A stretch of DNA of 64,000 nt, taken from positions 1 to 64,000 of the forward strand of contig CAVCWT010000009.1 of the NCBI GenBank assembly GCA_963605745.1, written 5' to 3'. A program made the position numbers and the translations under genes. This stretch comes from CAG-791 sp963605745. GTDB lineage: Bacteria > Bacillota > Clostridia > Lachnospirales > Lachnospiraceae. Below, piece by piece: positions 50,861-60,347 of this stretch (positions are counted from its first letter, which is position 1; each line of letters opens with the position of its first letter). The notes below the pieces were generated by a model. It did not search any database. It was not told the origin of the DNA and saw only the letters and a program-made list of their open reading frames with translations.

Positions 50861-53800
50861 GACTTCACGATGGTCGTGCGGTGTTCATAGAGGCCTGTAA
50901 CTGACTGATGAATGATTACAAAGGAATTTAGCGATCCAATCTTTTTCCCCATTCTGCACAAGCCAGCATGAGCACTACCTCCTATAGAACTAAGATCGAT
51001 TGTCCAGCTCTCCAACTGAAACCATCGAACCAATTCTCGTAATAGCGAAATCTGTTCAATCGTCTCAAGCTGAACAAACTGTTCTCTTCCTTCTTCCAGT
51101 ATTTGGAAAACAGGTGTTTTCTTGCTGATGTAGGCAACTTCCATTTTTCTATGCAAATCATCATACAATTTTGCATTCTTCTCTCGCGAAATATTTCTAA
51201 CTTCTCCTGCTCTCTCCGCTGCCTTATCCAATTGTTTAATGTATATTTCGGACAAATAATCCAAAATTAACGGACGAGCATTTTTTATATAGATAGCAGA
51301 TTCCGTTTTCCCACCAATCCAGTACTCAAATCCATCCAGTTCTATTTTTGTATTGAACGGGACTTTTTTCAGCCTGATCTGAACATCTGATACTGCCTTC
51401 TTTTTGTTCTCCAGCGTCAACGCGCGCATCAGATACTCGACCAGCTTCGCATCCTCAAGCTCATCGATATTTCCCAGATATGTCGGCACTGCCTCCAGAC
51501 TTAGAACCTTCTTCCCGCCGACCATATATTGCGTCAGACAATAACACTGGGTTTTAATCGATGTTTTGCCGCCGTATTTTGTAACATCCGACAATCTGCT
51601 GTCGGAACTCATTGCAATATAGGATTCCGGTTTGGATTTTCTAGCCGGAACAATTGTTGCATCAGAGTGTCCGCCGTGAGCCACATATGCACGTCTGGTA
51701 ATAAGTGGGCTGTTCTTGCGTACCGTTCTTTTGACAAGATCAATCATGTCGGTTTTATTTTCTGTTCCAATCCAGGCAACCTCATTTCCGCGAATAATAT
51801 CCCGCTCAAAGATCTTGTCCATGTTGTACTGATACAACTTATTGTCAGAATGGTGCTCGGACTCCTGAATATATCGTAACGGGCTATCCGTAAACTTCAC
51901 ATAGTATGCGTTTCCAACGACGATATTCAGATAGGCATCCTTGGCATGATGCAGATCATTCACACTGCGAACCTTGATCATGTCATATTTCTTCCGGAAA
52001 TCTGACACCAGTCCGGCCTTTGAGAACACCACCTTTGCATTCGGAAAAGCAGTCTGAATGACTTGGGTGATCGCTTTTGTTCCTTGCTGTGTCTCTACTA
52101 ATTGTCTGCTGATAAATGCAGCCTTTTCCTCCTCTGTGAAAGCCGTTTTCCTTGTCAGGCGGTCAAATTTTTCCTTTGTGATAAATCCGCCTTCCTGCAA
52201 GCTCTTCCAGAATGCATAACGCTCATTTTGCATGGATGGTTCTAACGGGAAAATATCCTGCTTGTGGTTATTCACCGTTTTTTTCACCAACACCAAATTA
52301 TTCTCAATGCTGTCATCCTTCACAAAATGCCTTGGATAAATATGATCAATATCATAGGCTGTGTTGTCTCTCATCAACTGCTCGAGATCAATCACCTCTT
52401 CTGTATACATGCAACGTCCCTTTTGTACGTAATACAGGTACAACTTCTTTATCTGAAAATCCGACTCATCTCTTGCGTCAATCTCTTGCCGCCAGGATTC
52501 TCCTTCGCTTTCGAGCTTAGCATACAGATTGGAAAGTTTCTTCTTACGTGATGTGGTAGGAGTCTTTTCTCTTTCCTCTCTCGGCATTTCAACGAAGATC
52601 CGCTCTGGCTCATGATCGGTAACTTCCACTAGCTCATTCATGATCTTTATGGTCTGCCACACCATTCTTTTTACAGGTGCAGACAGATACATATCGTCAA
52701 GATCCTCATATGTCCATTCCGCCAACGGCTTTTCCAGGCTGATAATCTGGTCCTTCAGCACATCGCGATAGGTGTACTCTTCGCTCAAAAGAGTCATCAG
52801 GTTATCATTTGTTTCCCATAGTGCCTGTAAAACGGACCTTTCCACGCCATCCTTTTTGGAAACGCCGCGCATTTCCAGAAAGCTTTTCGACAGTCTTCCC
52901 CAATCGTTGAATTTAAATCCCAGCATACGTTTCATCTGCTGATCGGTGAAAACACCTGGATATTCTTCTTCGATCCGCTCCCGAACAAACTTCCGATCGT
53001 TTCCATAGATGGTAAGCCAGAAAATAATCTTCTCTATCATTGCCTGATTATGATCCAGCAACACATCATCGCCGAAAATCCCACGAAATTTCCCAATAGA
53101 CGAAAGCCGTGCCTTCGGACCGCCTTCAAAATCCATTCCGCTGATGGAATCAGTGTCATCTTTGGGCACAATGCCATTTCTAACAAAGTAATCCTTCAAA
53201 TCCTTGGTGGTTACCTTATTTCCATTTTTATACAAAGTGTCATAAATGTCCTGTTTGATCTCTACAGATATCTTGTACCCTTGCACACGCAGATTGTTGA
53301 TCTCATTAAGGACCATGTATTTTTCATACAAAAGAGAACCCTTTGGCAGACACGTTTCTCCATTCAGATATGTACAATGGCGAACCATGCGTTTGATAAA
53401 TTCCTCTGCAGTCCGTTTGGTATCAATAATTTTCTCAAAATTCCATGGATAAATCGGTCCAGGCAGGCGTCTCCCGTTGTTTTCGTTGCGAATTGCCCAT
53501 GCATGTTCGTTTTTTGCATCTTCGTATTGTTGTCCCAAGGGTCCTACATAATACGGCACGCGGAAAGAAAACAGCTGCAGAATGCGTTCGGAAATGGAAA
53601 GACCAGAGTCGTCCTTCTCCTTCAGGAACGGGAGATAGTCTTCTGCATTGTTCAAAATAGCTCTCATTTCCCTCACATACACCTGATTCGGAATGATACC
53701 ATTAGCAGATGTGAGCTGTTTTGGAAGAAAAAGAGGCGATTCCGAATCTGCTGTCTCCTTCAAAATCTTCTGTACATCCAGATCATCCTTTGGACAAGAC

Positions 53801-54999
53801 GACAGCATTTTCCTGATCGTTTTATAGAGATCTGCATATCCTCGTCCCTTACCCTCATTACGTCTAACTTTCCCTTCTCTCCCGGAACTGTTGACACTGC
53901 CGACATAAGCGCTGTAATTTCCTTCTTTCATAACTCGGAACATTTCGTTATATGCCGTCTGATTGTATTTTTTTAGGACCCTTTTTAGAAGATTTAAATC
54001 TTCTTTATGCTTGTCATATGTAGACACTCTCGCAAAGGTGAGATAATTTTTATTTCCACATTTATCGTTTTTTATGATATTTGCCAGATAACTGACGTCG
54101 TGGACCATTTTTGCACTTTCAATCAGTTCAAAATAGTCACTGCCAATCAGTTCCTCCGCCTTTGCAGCAGCCTCATCATAGTCTGTTGCCCGGAAGCAAA
54201 TGCTCGCCCCGTTTTCTTCTCCAACAATTTCCTTTCCATAAATTTTAATCAGTTTAGCGGTTCTTCCAACCAGCAAATTTACCAGTTCTCTTTCAGCCTG
54301 TTGTTTTTTATCCAGTTTCAAATAATCATATAGATTGTTGGAAATCACGGTTTTCGTACAGCCTTTATCCCCCAAAATCCGTATAATCTTTTCCGGATCA
54401 GCCTGGCTGTTCAACTTCATTTCGAATTGTGCCGCGCAAGAGCAGAGTTCTTCCCATGCATCCGTCATATCGGACTCTTCCGCAGTATCAGAAAAGGATT
54501 CGTTCAGGAAATTTCCCCTGTGTTTAAACATATTAAGCAGCGCCAGAAAGACCAATCTGACATCATAAGTTCCCTTATTATTTTCAATCAATTCCTTCCG
54601 CAAATGAAAAATTGTCGGATACTCCTTGTAATAGTCCTGATCTGTATAATCCTTATCCGCAAAAAGAGCATACTTCTGCTGGTTTCTCTCGGAACGATCC
54701 TCCAGATGATATTTGCTCTCTTCCAGGCGCTGATAAAATCCTGGATCCACCTTGTCAATTTCATCTGCAAAGTAGGACATCAAGGTCGCTATTCGTGCAC
54801 GCTCTCTCTGAATTCTGCGACGCGCGCAGCGGAATGATCTCCTTTGAGCACTGGTCTCTGCCTCATCGAATAACCTGCTGCCCCATAAGTCCTTGCCCTT
54901 TGCTCTGCGCAGCTGATAATTCTCATCTGTAACGGCCCAGCCGACAGAATTCGTTCCCATATCAAGCCCCAGATAGTATCGATCTCCGTATGTTGTCAT
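50857..54999 (-). CDS. cas9: Cas9 RNA-guided endonuclease (type II-A)
   Basis: About 1380 residues, the size of Streptococcus-type Cas9. RuvC-I is YLGLDMGTNSVGWAV with Asp13; an arginine-rich bridge helix (RRSFRCARRRIQRERARI) follows near 54-71. RuvC-II is RIFVEMPREER near 800, HNH is YDIDHIYPRHF near 885 with NNLVLVKK and NNHKQD after it, and RuvC-III is LHHAKDAYLNI near 1018. All catalytic residues appear intact. The C-terminus SFVIIHQSVTGLYEHRT resembles the end of SpCas9, but the PAM cannot be read from sequence. ATG 54999 is chosen because GGGGAG lies 6 bases ahead; ATG 55005 is the alternative. It overlaps cas1 by 4 bases. Confidence 0.97.
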   Translation of the reverse strand: MTTYGDRYYLGLDMGTNSVGWAVTDENYQLRRAKGKDLWGSRLFDEAETSAQRRSFRCARRRIQRERARIATLMSYFADEIDKVDPGFYQRLEESKYHLEDRSERNQQKYALFADKDYTDQDYYKEYPTIFHLRKELIENNKGTYDVRLVFLALLNMFKHRGNFLNESFSDTAEESDMTDAWEELCSCAAQFEMKLNSQADPEKIIRILGDKGCTKTVISNNLYDYLKLDKKQQAERELVNLLVGRTAKLIKIYGKEIVGEENGASICFRATDYDEAAAKAEELIGSDYFELIESAKMVHDVSYLANIIKNDKCGNKNYLTFARVSTYDKHKEDLNLLKRVLKKYNQTAYNEMFRVMKEGNYSAYVGSVNSSGREGKVRRNEGKGRGYADLYKTIRKMLSSCPKDDLDVQKILKETADSESPLFLPKQLTSANGIIPNQVYVREMRAILNNAEDYLPFLKEKDDSGLSISERILQLFSFRVPYYVGPLGQQYEDAKNEHAWAIRNENNGRRLPGPIYPWNFEKIIDTKRTAEEFIKRMVRHCTYLNGETCLPKGSLLYEKYMVLNEINNLRVQGYKISVEIKQDIYDTLYKNGNKVTTKDLKDYFVRNGIVPKDDTDSISGMDFEGGPKARLSSIGKFRGIFGDDVLLDHNQAMIEKIIFWLTIYGNDRKFVRERIEEEYPGVFTDQQMKRMLGFKFNDWGRLSKSFLEMRGVSKKDGVERSVLQALWETNDNLMTLLSEEYTYRDVLKDQIISLEKPLAEWTYEDLDDMYLSAPVKRMVWQTIKIMNELVEVTDHEPERIFVEMPREEREKTPTTSRKKKLSNLYAKLESEGESWRQEIDARDESDFQIKKLYLYYVQKGRCMYTEEVIDLEQLMRDNTAYDIDHIYPRHFVKDDSIENNLVLVKKTVNNHKQDIFPLEPSMQNERYAFWKSLQEGGFITKEKFDRLTRKTAFTEEEKAAFISRQLVETQQGTKAITQVIQTAFPNAKVVFSKAGLVSDFRKKYDMIKVRSVNDLHHAKDAYLNIVVGNAYYVKFTDSPLRYIQESEHHSDNKLYQYNMDKIFERDIIRGNEVAWIGTENKTDMIDLVKRTVRKNSPLITRRAYVAHGGHSDATIVPARKSKPESYIAMSSDSRLSDVTKYGGKTSIKTQCYCLTQYMVGGKKVLSLEAVPTYLGNIDELEDAKLVEYLMRALTLENKKKAVSDVQIRLKKVPFNTKIELDGFEYWIGGKTESAIYIKNARPLILDYLSEIYIKQLDKAAERAGEVRNISREKNAKLYDDLHRKMEVAYISKKTPVFQILEEGREQFVQLETIEQISLLRELVRWFQLESWTIDLSSIGGSAHAGLCRMGKKIGSLNSFVIIHQSVTGLYEHRTTIVKS

Positions 55000-55012
55000 A
55001 TTCATCTCCCCA

Positions 55013-55042
55013 TTGACTGCCTCGCCAGGACAGTGTTATCAT
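55013..55042 (+). promoter_or_regulatory. Predicted tracrRNA promoter
   Basis: TTGACT (-35), 18-base spacer and TATCAT (-10, preceded by TG one base earlier) on the plus strand. Transcription would start near 55049, at the beginning of the anti-repeat. Confidence 0.6.
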
Positions 55043-55048
55043 CTTCTC

Positions 55049-55137
55049 GAACTTACAAGGTGAGTGCAAATAAGGGATTACCCCGACAGCGTTTGCCCGC
55101 ATTGTGCGGCATTTGTTTTTGTCCACCTTGTTTTTTT
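55049..55137 (+). ncRNA. tracrRNA
   Basis: The anti-repeat GAACTTACAAGG is perfectly complementary to CCTTGTAAGTTC in the crRNA repeat, and GCAAATAAGG supplies the lower stem pairing with GTTTG plus the AAGG start of the nexus. A GGGATTACCCC nexus-like hairpin follows, then CCGCATTGTGCGG with a T-rich stretch (55112-55120), and CACCTTG with T7 at 55131-55137. The 3' end could be at either T-run. Divergent from cas9. Confidence 0.85.
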
Positions 55138-55161
55138 GTGTCTTTTATGCAATCTAAACAA

Positions 55162-55190
55162 ATTATACGTATCAATTCATATAACGTCTA
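55162..55190 (-). promoter_or_regulatory. Possible cas9 operon promoter
   Basis: On the minus strand TAGACG, 17-base spacer, perfect TATAAT (55162-55167). If used, the message starts near 55155, so the cas9 5' leader would run antisense through the whole tracrRNA. No better promoter was seen nearer to cas9. Confidence 0.45.
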
Positions 55191-55303
55191 TTCATTTTTA
55201 CAGCAGCAACCGTCTTTTACCACCATTACATGTATCTTACTCCTGCATAGGTACATTTGTTTGTACATCACATAAATCGATGGACATTTTTTTACATGCA
55301 AAA

Positions 55304-55336
55304 TGACCATGCCCTCCGTGATTCCGGGCATGGTCA
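55304..55336 (-). terminator. Terminator downstream of queA
   Basis: Arms TGACCATGCCC / GGGCATGGTCA, followed on the minus strand by TTTTGCATG. It separates queA transcription from the CRISPR-Cas locus. Confidence 0.75.
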
Positions 55337-55387
55337 CCATCTTTATCACATCATTCAGTTATTGCAATCGTTCTAACAAAAAAACGA

Positions 55388-55476
55388 TATTCAGCACCCA
55401 CCTGTCAATATCAATTGTAAATCTATCCGTGGGTATCCGATTCGCATTGCAGTCGCCAGGTGTTGAACTGATACCA
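55388..55476. repeat. Family A repeat, diverged copy between the CRISPR-Cas locus and queA
   Basis: Begins ATTCAGCACC and ends GCCAGGTGTTGAACTGATACC. Read in reverse it gives CACCTGGCGACTGCAAT, matching the 18806 and 58100 copies. The queA stop is 9 bases away. Confidence 0.5.
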
Positions 55477-55484
55477 GAATTCTA

Positions 55485-56537
55485 CTAACTCCACAAGCAG
55501 GCATCGCCAAAGCTAAAGAACCGGTATCTCTCCTGTACTGCCACCTCATACGCATGCAGCACATTCTCTCTGCCGGCAAAAGCGGACACCAGCATAATGA
55601 GGGTCGACTCCGGCAGATGAAAATTCGTGATCAATCCGTCCATCACCTTGAACTGATATCCGGGATAGATAAAGATCGATGTGTTATCAGCTCCGGCCTG
55701 CACGATTCCGTTCTCATCCGCAGCCGATTCCACTGTGCGGCAGCTCGTTGTTCCGACGCAAATAACGCGCTTCCCTGCTGCCTTTGTCCGGTTGATCAGG
55801 TCCGCAGCCTCCTCGGACACATTGTACCACTCGGTATGCATATGGTGGTTCGTTACATCATCCACCTTGACCGGGCGGAAGGTACCAAGGCCTACATGAA
55901 GCGTTACGTAAGCAAGATTGATGCCCTTATCCTGAATTTTCTGCAGGAGCTCCGGCGTAAAGTGAAGGCCGGCCGTTGGTGCCGCAGCGCTTCCGTTGAA
56001 TTTCGCATAAACCGTCTGGTACATGTCAGGATTTTCCAGCTTGTGCGTAATGTACGGCGGGAGCGGCATCTCTCCGAGACGATCCAGAACCTCCTCAAAA
56101 ATCCCCTCATAATAGAATTTTACAAGGCGATTTCCCTCATCTACTACATCCAGAATCTCTGCCTTCAGCTGGCCATCGCCAAAGGTCACTTTCGCGCCGG
56201 GACGGAGCTTCTTGCCGGGACGCACCAGTGTCTCCCAGACATCTCCTTCTCTTCGCTTCAGCAGCAGGATCTCCACATTGGCACCGGTTTCCTCCTTCGT
56301 TCCAAGGAGCCTTGCCGGGATGACCTTGGTGTTGTTGAGAACCAGTGTCTCCCCCGGCTCCAGGTAGTCAATGATGTCATGAAAGACCTTGTGCTCGAGT
56401 GCACCGGTCATTTTGTCGACGCACAAAAGCCTGCAGGCATCCCGAACCTCATTGGGATCCTGTGCGATCAGCTCCTTAGGCAGGTCAAAATAATAGTCTG
56501 ACGTTTTGTGCCCTACCGGCACGGTATTCTCAGCCAT
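55485..56537 (-). CDS. queA: S-adenosylmethionine:tRNA ribosyltransferase-isomerase
   Basis: Adds the cyclopentene precursor of queuosine to tRNA. 350 residues; DYYFDLPKELIAQDP at the start, LVLNNTKVIPARLLG near 73, NGSAAAPTAGLHFTPELL near 180 and LGTFRPVKVDDVTNHHMHTEWY near 220 are clear family blocks. ITNFHLPESTLIMLVSAFAG follows near the end. It lies downstream of the M18 aminopeptidase gene and ends at the 55304 terminator. A tgt gene is not in the window. Confidence 0.96.
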   Translation of the reverse strand: MAENTVPVGHKTSDYYFDLPKELIAQDPNEVRDACRLLCVDKMTGALEHKVFHDIIDYLEPGETLVLNNTKVIPARLLGTKEETGANVEILLLKRREGDVWETLVRPGKKLRPGAKVTFGDGQLKAEILDVVDEGNRLVKFYYEGIFEEVLDRLGEMPLPPYITHKLENPDMYQTVYAKFNGSAAAPTAGLHFTPELLQKIQDKGINLAYVTLHVGLGTFRPVKVDDVTNHHMHTEWYNVSEEAADLINRTKAAGKRVICVGTTSCRTVESAADENGIVQAGADNTSIFIYPGYQFKVMDGLITNFHLPESTLIMLVSAFAGRENVLHAYEVAVQERYRFFSFGDACLWS

Positions 56538-56603
56538 GTGGATTCCTTTCCATTGCTTTCGTGTTGGTGCCCTGTCTGTCGCAGACAGATGTACAATCGA
56601 GCA

Positions 56604-58076
56604 TTACATATTTCTCAGGCACGCTGCCTTCAGGAAGGCCTTGTAGCCGCGGTATGCCTCATACAGATCCGCCTTGGAGATGGTCTCTGCCGGAGAGTGC
56701 ATGGACAGCACCGGAACGCCGCTGTCGATGACATTCATGCCGTACAGGGCCAGAATGTAGGCGATGGTTCCGCCGCCGCCGACATCAACCTTTCCGAGCT
56801 CTGCGGTCTGTGTCACAATGCCCTCGCGCTCAAAGATGTCGCGCAGGTGTGCAATGTACTCGGCATTGGCATCGTTGGAGCCAGACTTTCCCCTGGAGCC
56901 TGTGAACTTGTTGAATACCATGCCTTTTCCGAGGAATGCTGTATTCTTCTCGTCAAAGCACTCTGCCCAGTTGGGATCGTAGGCTGAGGATACATCACTC
57001 GAGAGCATGCAGGAGTTGGCAAGGCAGCGGCGCATCGCAAGGTCGCTGTATTCCCCTGTCAGATTCATCACCTCAGCAAGAGCATTTTCAAAATAACGAG
57101 ACTGCATGCCGGTTGCACCGACAGATCCGATCTCTTCCTTGTCCACCAGAAGGCAAACGCTGGTGCGCTCGGGTGCGTTATTGGCGCTGTCGAACGGTGT
57201 GTCCACAATCGCACGGAAGGACGGATATGCGCAGACTCTGTCATCGTGCCCGTAGCCCAGAATCATGCTGCGGTCAAAGCCGGCATCTCTTGCAGGACCT
57301 GCGGGTACGATCTCGAGTTCTGCGGATTCAAAGTCGTCCTCTTTGATCCCGTACATTTCCTCGAGGATGGTGAGAAGGGATTCCTTCACGCCTTCCTTGA
57401 CGGTCTTCTCTTCTGCGTTTTTGTCCTTGCGGCCTGCCTTGGTATTCTCATCGATGATAAGGGGCTTATTGCCGATGATCAGGTCCAATGCCTCACCGCT
57501 GATCACCTCGGTTGCCTTCTTCTGCAGCTGGTCCTGTGCCAGGTGGATCAGAAGGTCTGAGATGAAGAAGACCGGATCGTCCGGATCCTCACCCACGTTC
57601 AGAACAACGGTCTCCCCATCCTTTTTCACGATAACGCCGTGCAGAGCCAGCGGGCGAGCCACGAACTGATACTTCTTAATGCCGCCGTAGTAATGGGTAT
57701 CCAGATAGCCAAAGCCTGCCTTCTCGTACAGAGGGTTCTGTTTCACATCCATGCGGGGGCTGTCGATGTGCGCGCCCAGAATGTTGACGCCCTCCTCCAT
57801 CGGCCGCTCGCCGATGCGGAACATCACCATCGACTTGTTCATCCAGGTCATGTAAACCTTATCGCCTGCCTGCAGCTTTCTGCCGGTCTCTTTGGCCTGT
57901 GCAATGGCACGGGAGAGCTCCACAAAGCCCGCCTCCTCGGCCGCATTGACAAAGGTGTCCACGCACTCACGCTCTGTCTTGTTCTCTGACAGGAATACGC
58001 GGTACTCCTCTGCAAAATCCATGCAGTCCTTCTGCATGTTCAGATCATAGGTGTTCCATACATTCTCTCGTTCCAT
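56604..58076 (-). CDS. M18-family aminopeptidase
   Basis: Cytoplasmic zinc aminopeptidase removing N-terminal residues, often acidic or hydrophobic. About 490 residues. Metal ligands are visible in GAHIDSPRMDVK (His), LVDKEEIGSVGATGMQSRYFE (Glu pair), SSDVSSAYDPNW (Asp) and VLSMHSPAETISK (His near the end). The family's typical KMITKG-like region is less clear. The ATG at 58076 has AAAGGAGAG; an 18-codon upstream extension is rejected. It precedes queA by about 70 bases. Confidence 0.92.
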   Translation of the reverse strand: MERENVWNTYDLNMQKDCMDFAEEYRVFLSENKTERECVDTFVNAAEEAGFVELSRAIAQAKETGRKLQAGDKVYMTWMNKSMVMFRIGERPMEEGVNILGAHIDSPRMDVKQNPLYEKAGFGYLDTHYYGGIKKYQFVARPLALHGVIVKKDGETVVLNVGEDPDDPVFFISDLLIHLAQDQLQKKATEVISGEALDLIIGNKPLIIDENTKAGRKDKNAEEKTVKEGVKESLLTILEEMYGIKEDDFESAELEIVPAGPARDAGFDRSMILGYGHDDRVCAYPSFRAIVDTPFDSANNAPERTSVCLLVDKEEIGSVGATGMQSRYFENALAEVMNLTGEYSDLAMRRCLANSCMLSSDVSSAYDPNWAECFDEKNTAFLGKGMVFNKFTGSRGKSGSNDANAEYIAHLRDIFEREGIVTQTAELGKVDVGGGGTIAYILALYGMNVIDSGVPVLSMHSPAETISKADLYEAYRGYKAFLKAACLRNM

Positions 58077-58099
58077 ATTCTCTCCTTTGTTTCTCAGCA

Positions 58100-58190
58100 T
58101 TTGTATCTGTTTAGCAACTGGCGATTTCAATATGAATCGGGCGCCTTGCGGACAGATTCATATTGAAACCCTCAGGTGGCCAAGGCCGAC
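58100..58190. repeat. Family A repeat upstream of the aminopeptidase gene
   Basis: Starts TTTGTATCTGTTTAGCAACT, then GGCGATTTCAATATGAATC paired to GATTCATATTGAAA. The second and third hairpins of the full element are mostly missing; it ends near GGTGGCC. Confidence 0.6.
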
Positions 58191-58207
58191 ACATCGCTTT
58201 TTATCGT

Positions 58208-60001
58208 TTACTCTCCGCAAACGCTGTTCTTATGATAGTACTCGCACAGCTTTACGTTAACCCAGTCCTCCGGCTCCGGACTGATGTCCAGATAATAGAG
58301 GAGCTCCGGCCGCGATTCATGTCTTTGGATGACGACATCCTGAACCGACGAATTCGTAAGGAGCGACAGTCTCGCTTCATTTTCCTCTCCGTAGGCTTTT
58401 GCCGATCCGTTTAAGAGATCCTCACACGCACTGCTGAAGGTATAAAAATACGGATTCCCCTTCACCATAAGTGCAGAGAAAACAACGAATAGACCGGCCA
58501 GTACTGCCAGTGCCTTCACCTCTGCGGTGCCGCCTTTTGCTGAAGGATCTCTGCTTTCCGTTTTTTCTGCGTCATCTCGAATCCTGTCATGAACCACTGC
58601 GTGATTCACACCGCTTGCCTGACCCGCAGAATCTCCGACCACACCGGTATCCGGATTGTTGTTCCATCCTGACTGTCCCAGCACATAACGGTGCAACGTG
58701 CCGACCAGATACCATTCTAACAGCACGAGGATCAGAATAAAGTGCAGCCAGAAGGTGCTCTGAATTCTCCCTGCGCCGATATTCCCCTGGGCGAACAAAG
58801 CCGGCGTGATTGTCGCACTGACAAGGCCGTAGGCGAACAGCGTCATCAGAACCGGATAGCGATAACTGCAAATTCCGCCTGTCCGAATGTCCTCCGCGTC
58901 CTGCAGCTGCAGGTTCATCCAGAACAGGATTCCTGCCACAGCAAGGATCAAAAGGACCGCCCAGTTCATCCACTGATTCAAGGGATAGGACAGCGTGTAA
59001 TACAAGGATAATAGAATCGACTTGATCGCCCCGTACCCTTCCGTGCTGCTGCCGCGCACCTGATTGCCGGGCGCCATGCAGTTTACGGCAAAGCCTGCCA
59101 GCATCAGAATGCATGGCAGGACGGTCGTATTTTTCCTGCCGCGGCGACGCATTACAATGACTGCTCCCAGTATGCAAACCGATACAATGGCATAGGACAG
59201 TGCGCTCAGGTAATTCCCGCCGCCTGTCAGAAATCCCAGAAGGCATGCTGCAATAAGGAAGCCGATATGACCCTTCCCCGCGTGCCGCTCTCCATTTTTG
59301 GCAGGAGCGTCGTTGGGTTCCAACGGCTTTTGACAACTGCCTTTTCCATATCCGGAAAGCTCTTTGCCTCCCGCAGCCAGAATAAGGCACGCCAGATACA
59401 GCAGTCCCAGTGCAAAGGTCAGCGTATAGTTGCCGGCCCCGCTGTACCAGTAAAAGGCCTCAACCCTTAGTCCTCCTTCCGGCATCAGCTGGATCATGAG
59501 GAACAGCACCAGCACGGTCATGCATCGGCGCACATACCGATTCATTCCCATCACCTTTTCCATCAACACATATAAAAAGGCAATGACGCCGACATGGAGT
59601 CCGCCCAAGGTGATCACGACCGACAGCGGATACCACTTTTCGCCAAAGGTCGCCGGATTGACTGTTGTGAAAAGACACGAGGTAAAATAGCCGATCCAGG
59701 TTCGGTAGTATCTTGCCGTCTCTGTCAAAATCTTCTGCATCACGGCAAGGATCTGCCCGGTTTCTTCATAAACCAGCCGCGTTCCAAGGGCCATTGTAAA
59801 GTCGTCACCGGAAGGGAAATTATACTGCCCGATGACAAGGAGCGGGATCAGGAGCACAACATAGATGACAATCATTCCCCAGCTAAGCGGCCTGACTACG
59901 CCCTGCCTGCAGGCAGACTTCACAGGAGCATGCCCTATGCATCCTTTATCGCCTGTCGGTTTGTTTTTCATACCTTCCATCGCATTCCCATTCGTTGCCA
60001 T
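58208..60001 (-). CDS. Large multi-pass membrane protein, DUF6056/GT-C-like
   Basis: 597 residues with about eleven hydrophobic segments. After the first helix comes FPSGDDFTMALGTRL near residue 66, an acidic DDF motif at the start of the first outside loop as in GT-C glycosyltransferases and DUF6056 proteins. A final outside domain of about 80 residues contains SSVQDVVIQRHESRPELLYYLDISPEPEDWVN. No neighbour indicates the substrate. The ATG at 60001 has no ribosome site; ATGs at 59980 and 59971 have better ones (GGGA, GGAAGG), so the true N-terminus may be 7 to 10 residues shorter. Confidence 0.7.
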   Translation of the reverse strand: MATNGNAMEGMKNKPTGDKGCIGHAPVKSACRQGVVRPLSWGMIVIYVVLLIPLLVIGQYNFPSGDDFTMALGTRLVYEETGQILAVMQKILTETARYYRTWIGYFTSCLFTTVNPATFGEKWYPLSVVITLGGLHVGVIAFLYVLMEKVMGMNRYVRRCMTVLVLFLMIQLMPEGGLRVEAFYWYSGAGNYTLTFALGLLYLACLILAAGGKELSGYGKGSCQKPLEPNDAPAKNGERHAGKGHIGFLIAACLLGFLTGGGNYLSALSYAIVSVCILGAVIVMRRRGRKNTTVLPCILMLAGFAVNCMAPGNQVRGSSTEGYGAIKSILLSLYYTLSYPLNQWMNWAVLLILAVAGILFWMNLQLQDAEDIRTGGICSYRYPVLMTLFAYGLVSATITPALFAQGNIGAGRIQSTFWLHFILILVLLEWYLVGTLHRYVLGQSGWNNNPDTGVVGDSAGQASGVNHAVVHDRIRDDAEKTESRDPSAKGGTAEVKALAVLAGLFVVFSALMVKGNPYFYTFSSACEDLLNGSAKAYGEENEARLSLLTNSSVQDVVIQRHESRPELLYYLDISPEPEDWVNVKLCEYYHKNSVCGE

Positions 60002-60143
60002 TCGTTGTCATTCTTTCCCATTCAGTCCCCATTCAGGCCCCATTCCGTTCTCGCCGCGTTCCGCAAAGGCTCCCACAGTTCCTCTCTTACGGCTGCATTC
60101 TCTTCGTCAGCCGGCGATGGGTTCCCTTCTCTCAAAAGACATC

Positions 60144-60180
60144 AGGAGGGCAGAGCCTTCTGTCAGACCTCTGCCCTCCT
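60144..60180 (-). terminator. Hairpin downstream of pheT, probable terminator
   Basis: Arms AGGAGGGCAGAG / CTCTGCCCTCCT, very stable, between pheT and the membrane-protein gene. The following minus-strand bases (GATGTCTTTTG) contain only a short T-run. Confidence 0.6.
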
Positions 60181-60251
60181 GCCGGTACCGTTTATGCGGA
60201 TATCCCGTACCCAAAGTCTATGCCTTATGCCTGGTAACGCATTTTGCTGAA

Positions 60252-60336
60252 TAACCGGTACAGCGTTTGCAAAATAACCGGACAGATAACGCAAAATGAT
60301 TTTGCAGGTCGTTATCCGGCAATCGCTGCCCCGGCT
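60252..60336. repeat. Family B palindromic repeat, full copy downstream of pheT
   Basis: CCGGTACAGCG..TTTGC..CCGG..ATAACG pairs with CGTTAT..CCGG..CGCTG..CCGG around a CAAAATGATTTTGC apical stem. The pheT stop codon is 12 bases away. Confidence 0.65.
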
Positions 60337-60347
60337 CTCATCTCTTA

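Noticed and set aside
50857..55005. Type II-C assignment of the Cas9 locus
   Set aside because: A Csn2 gene is present, Cas9 is long, and the leader anchor is of type II-A form.
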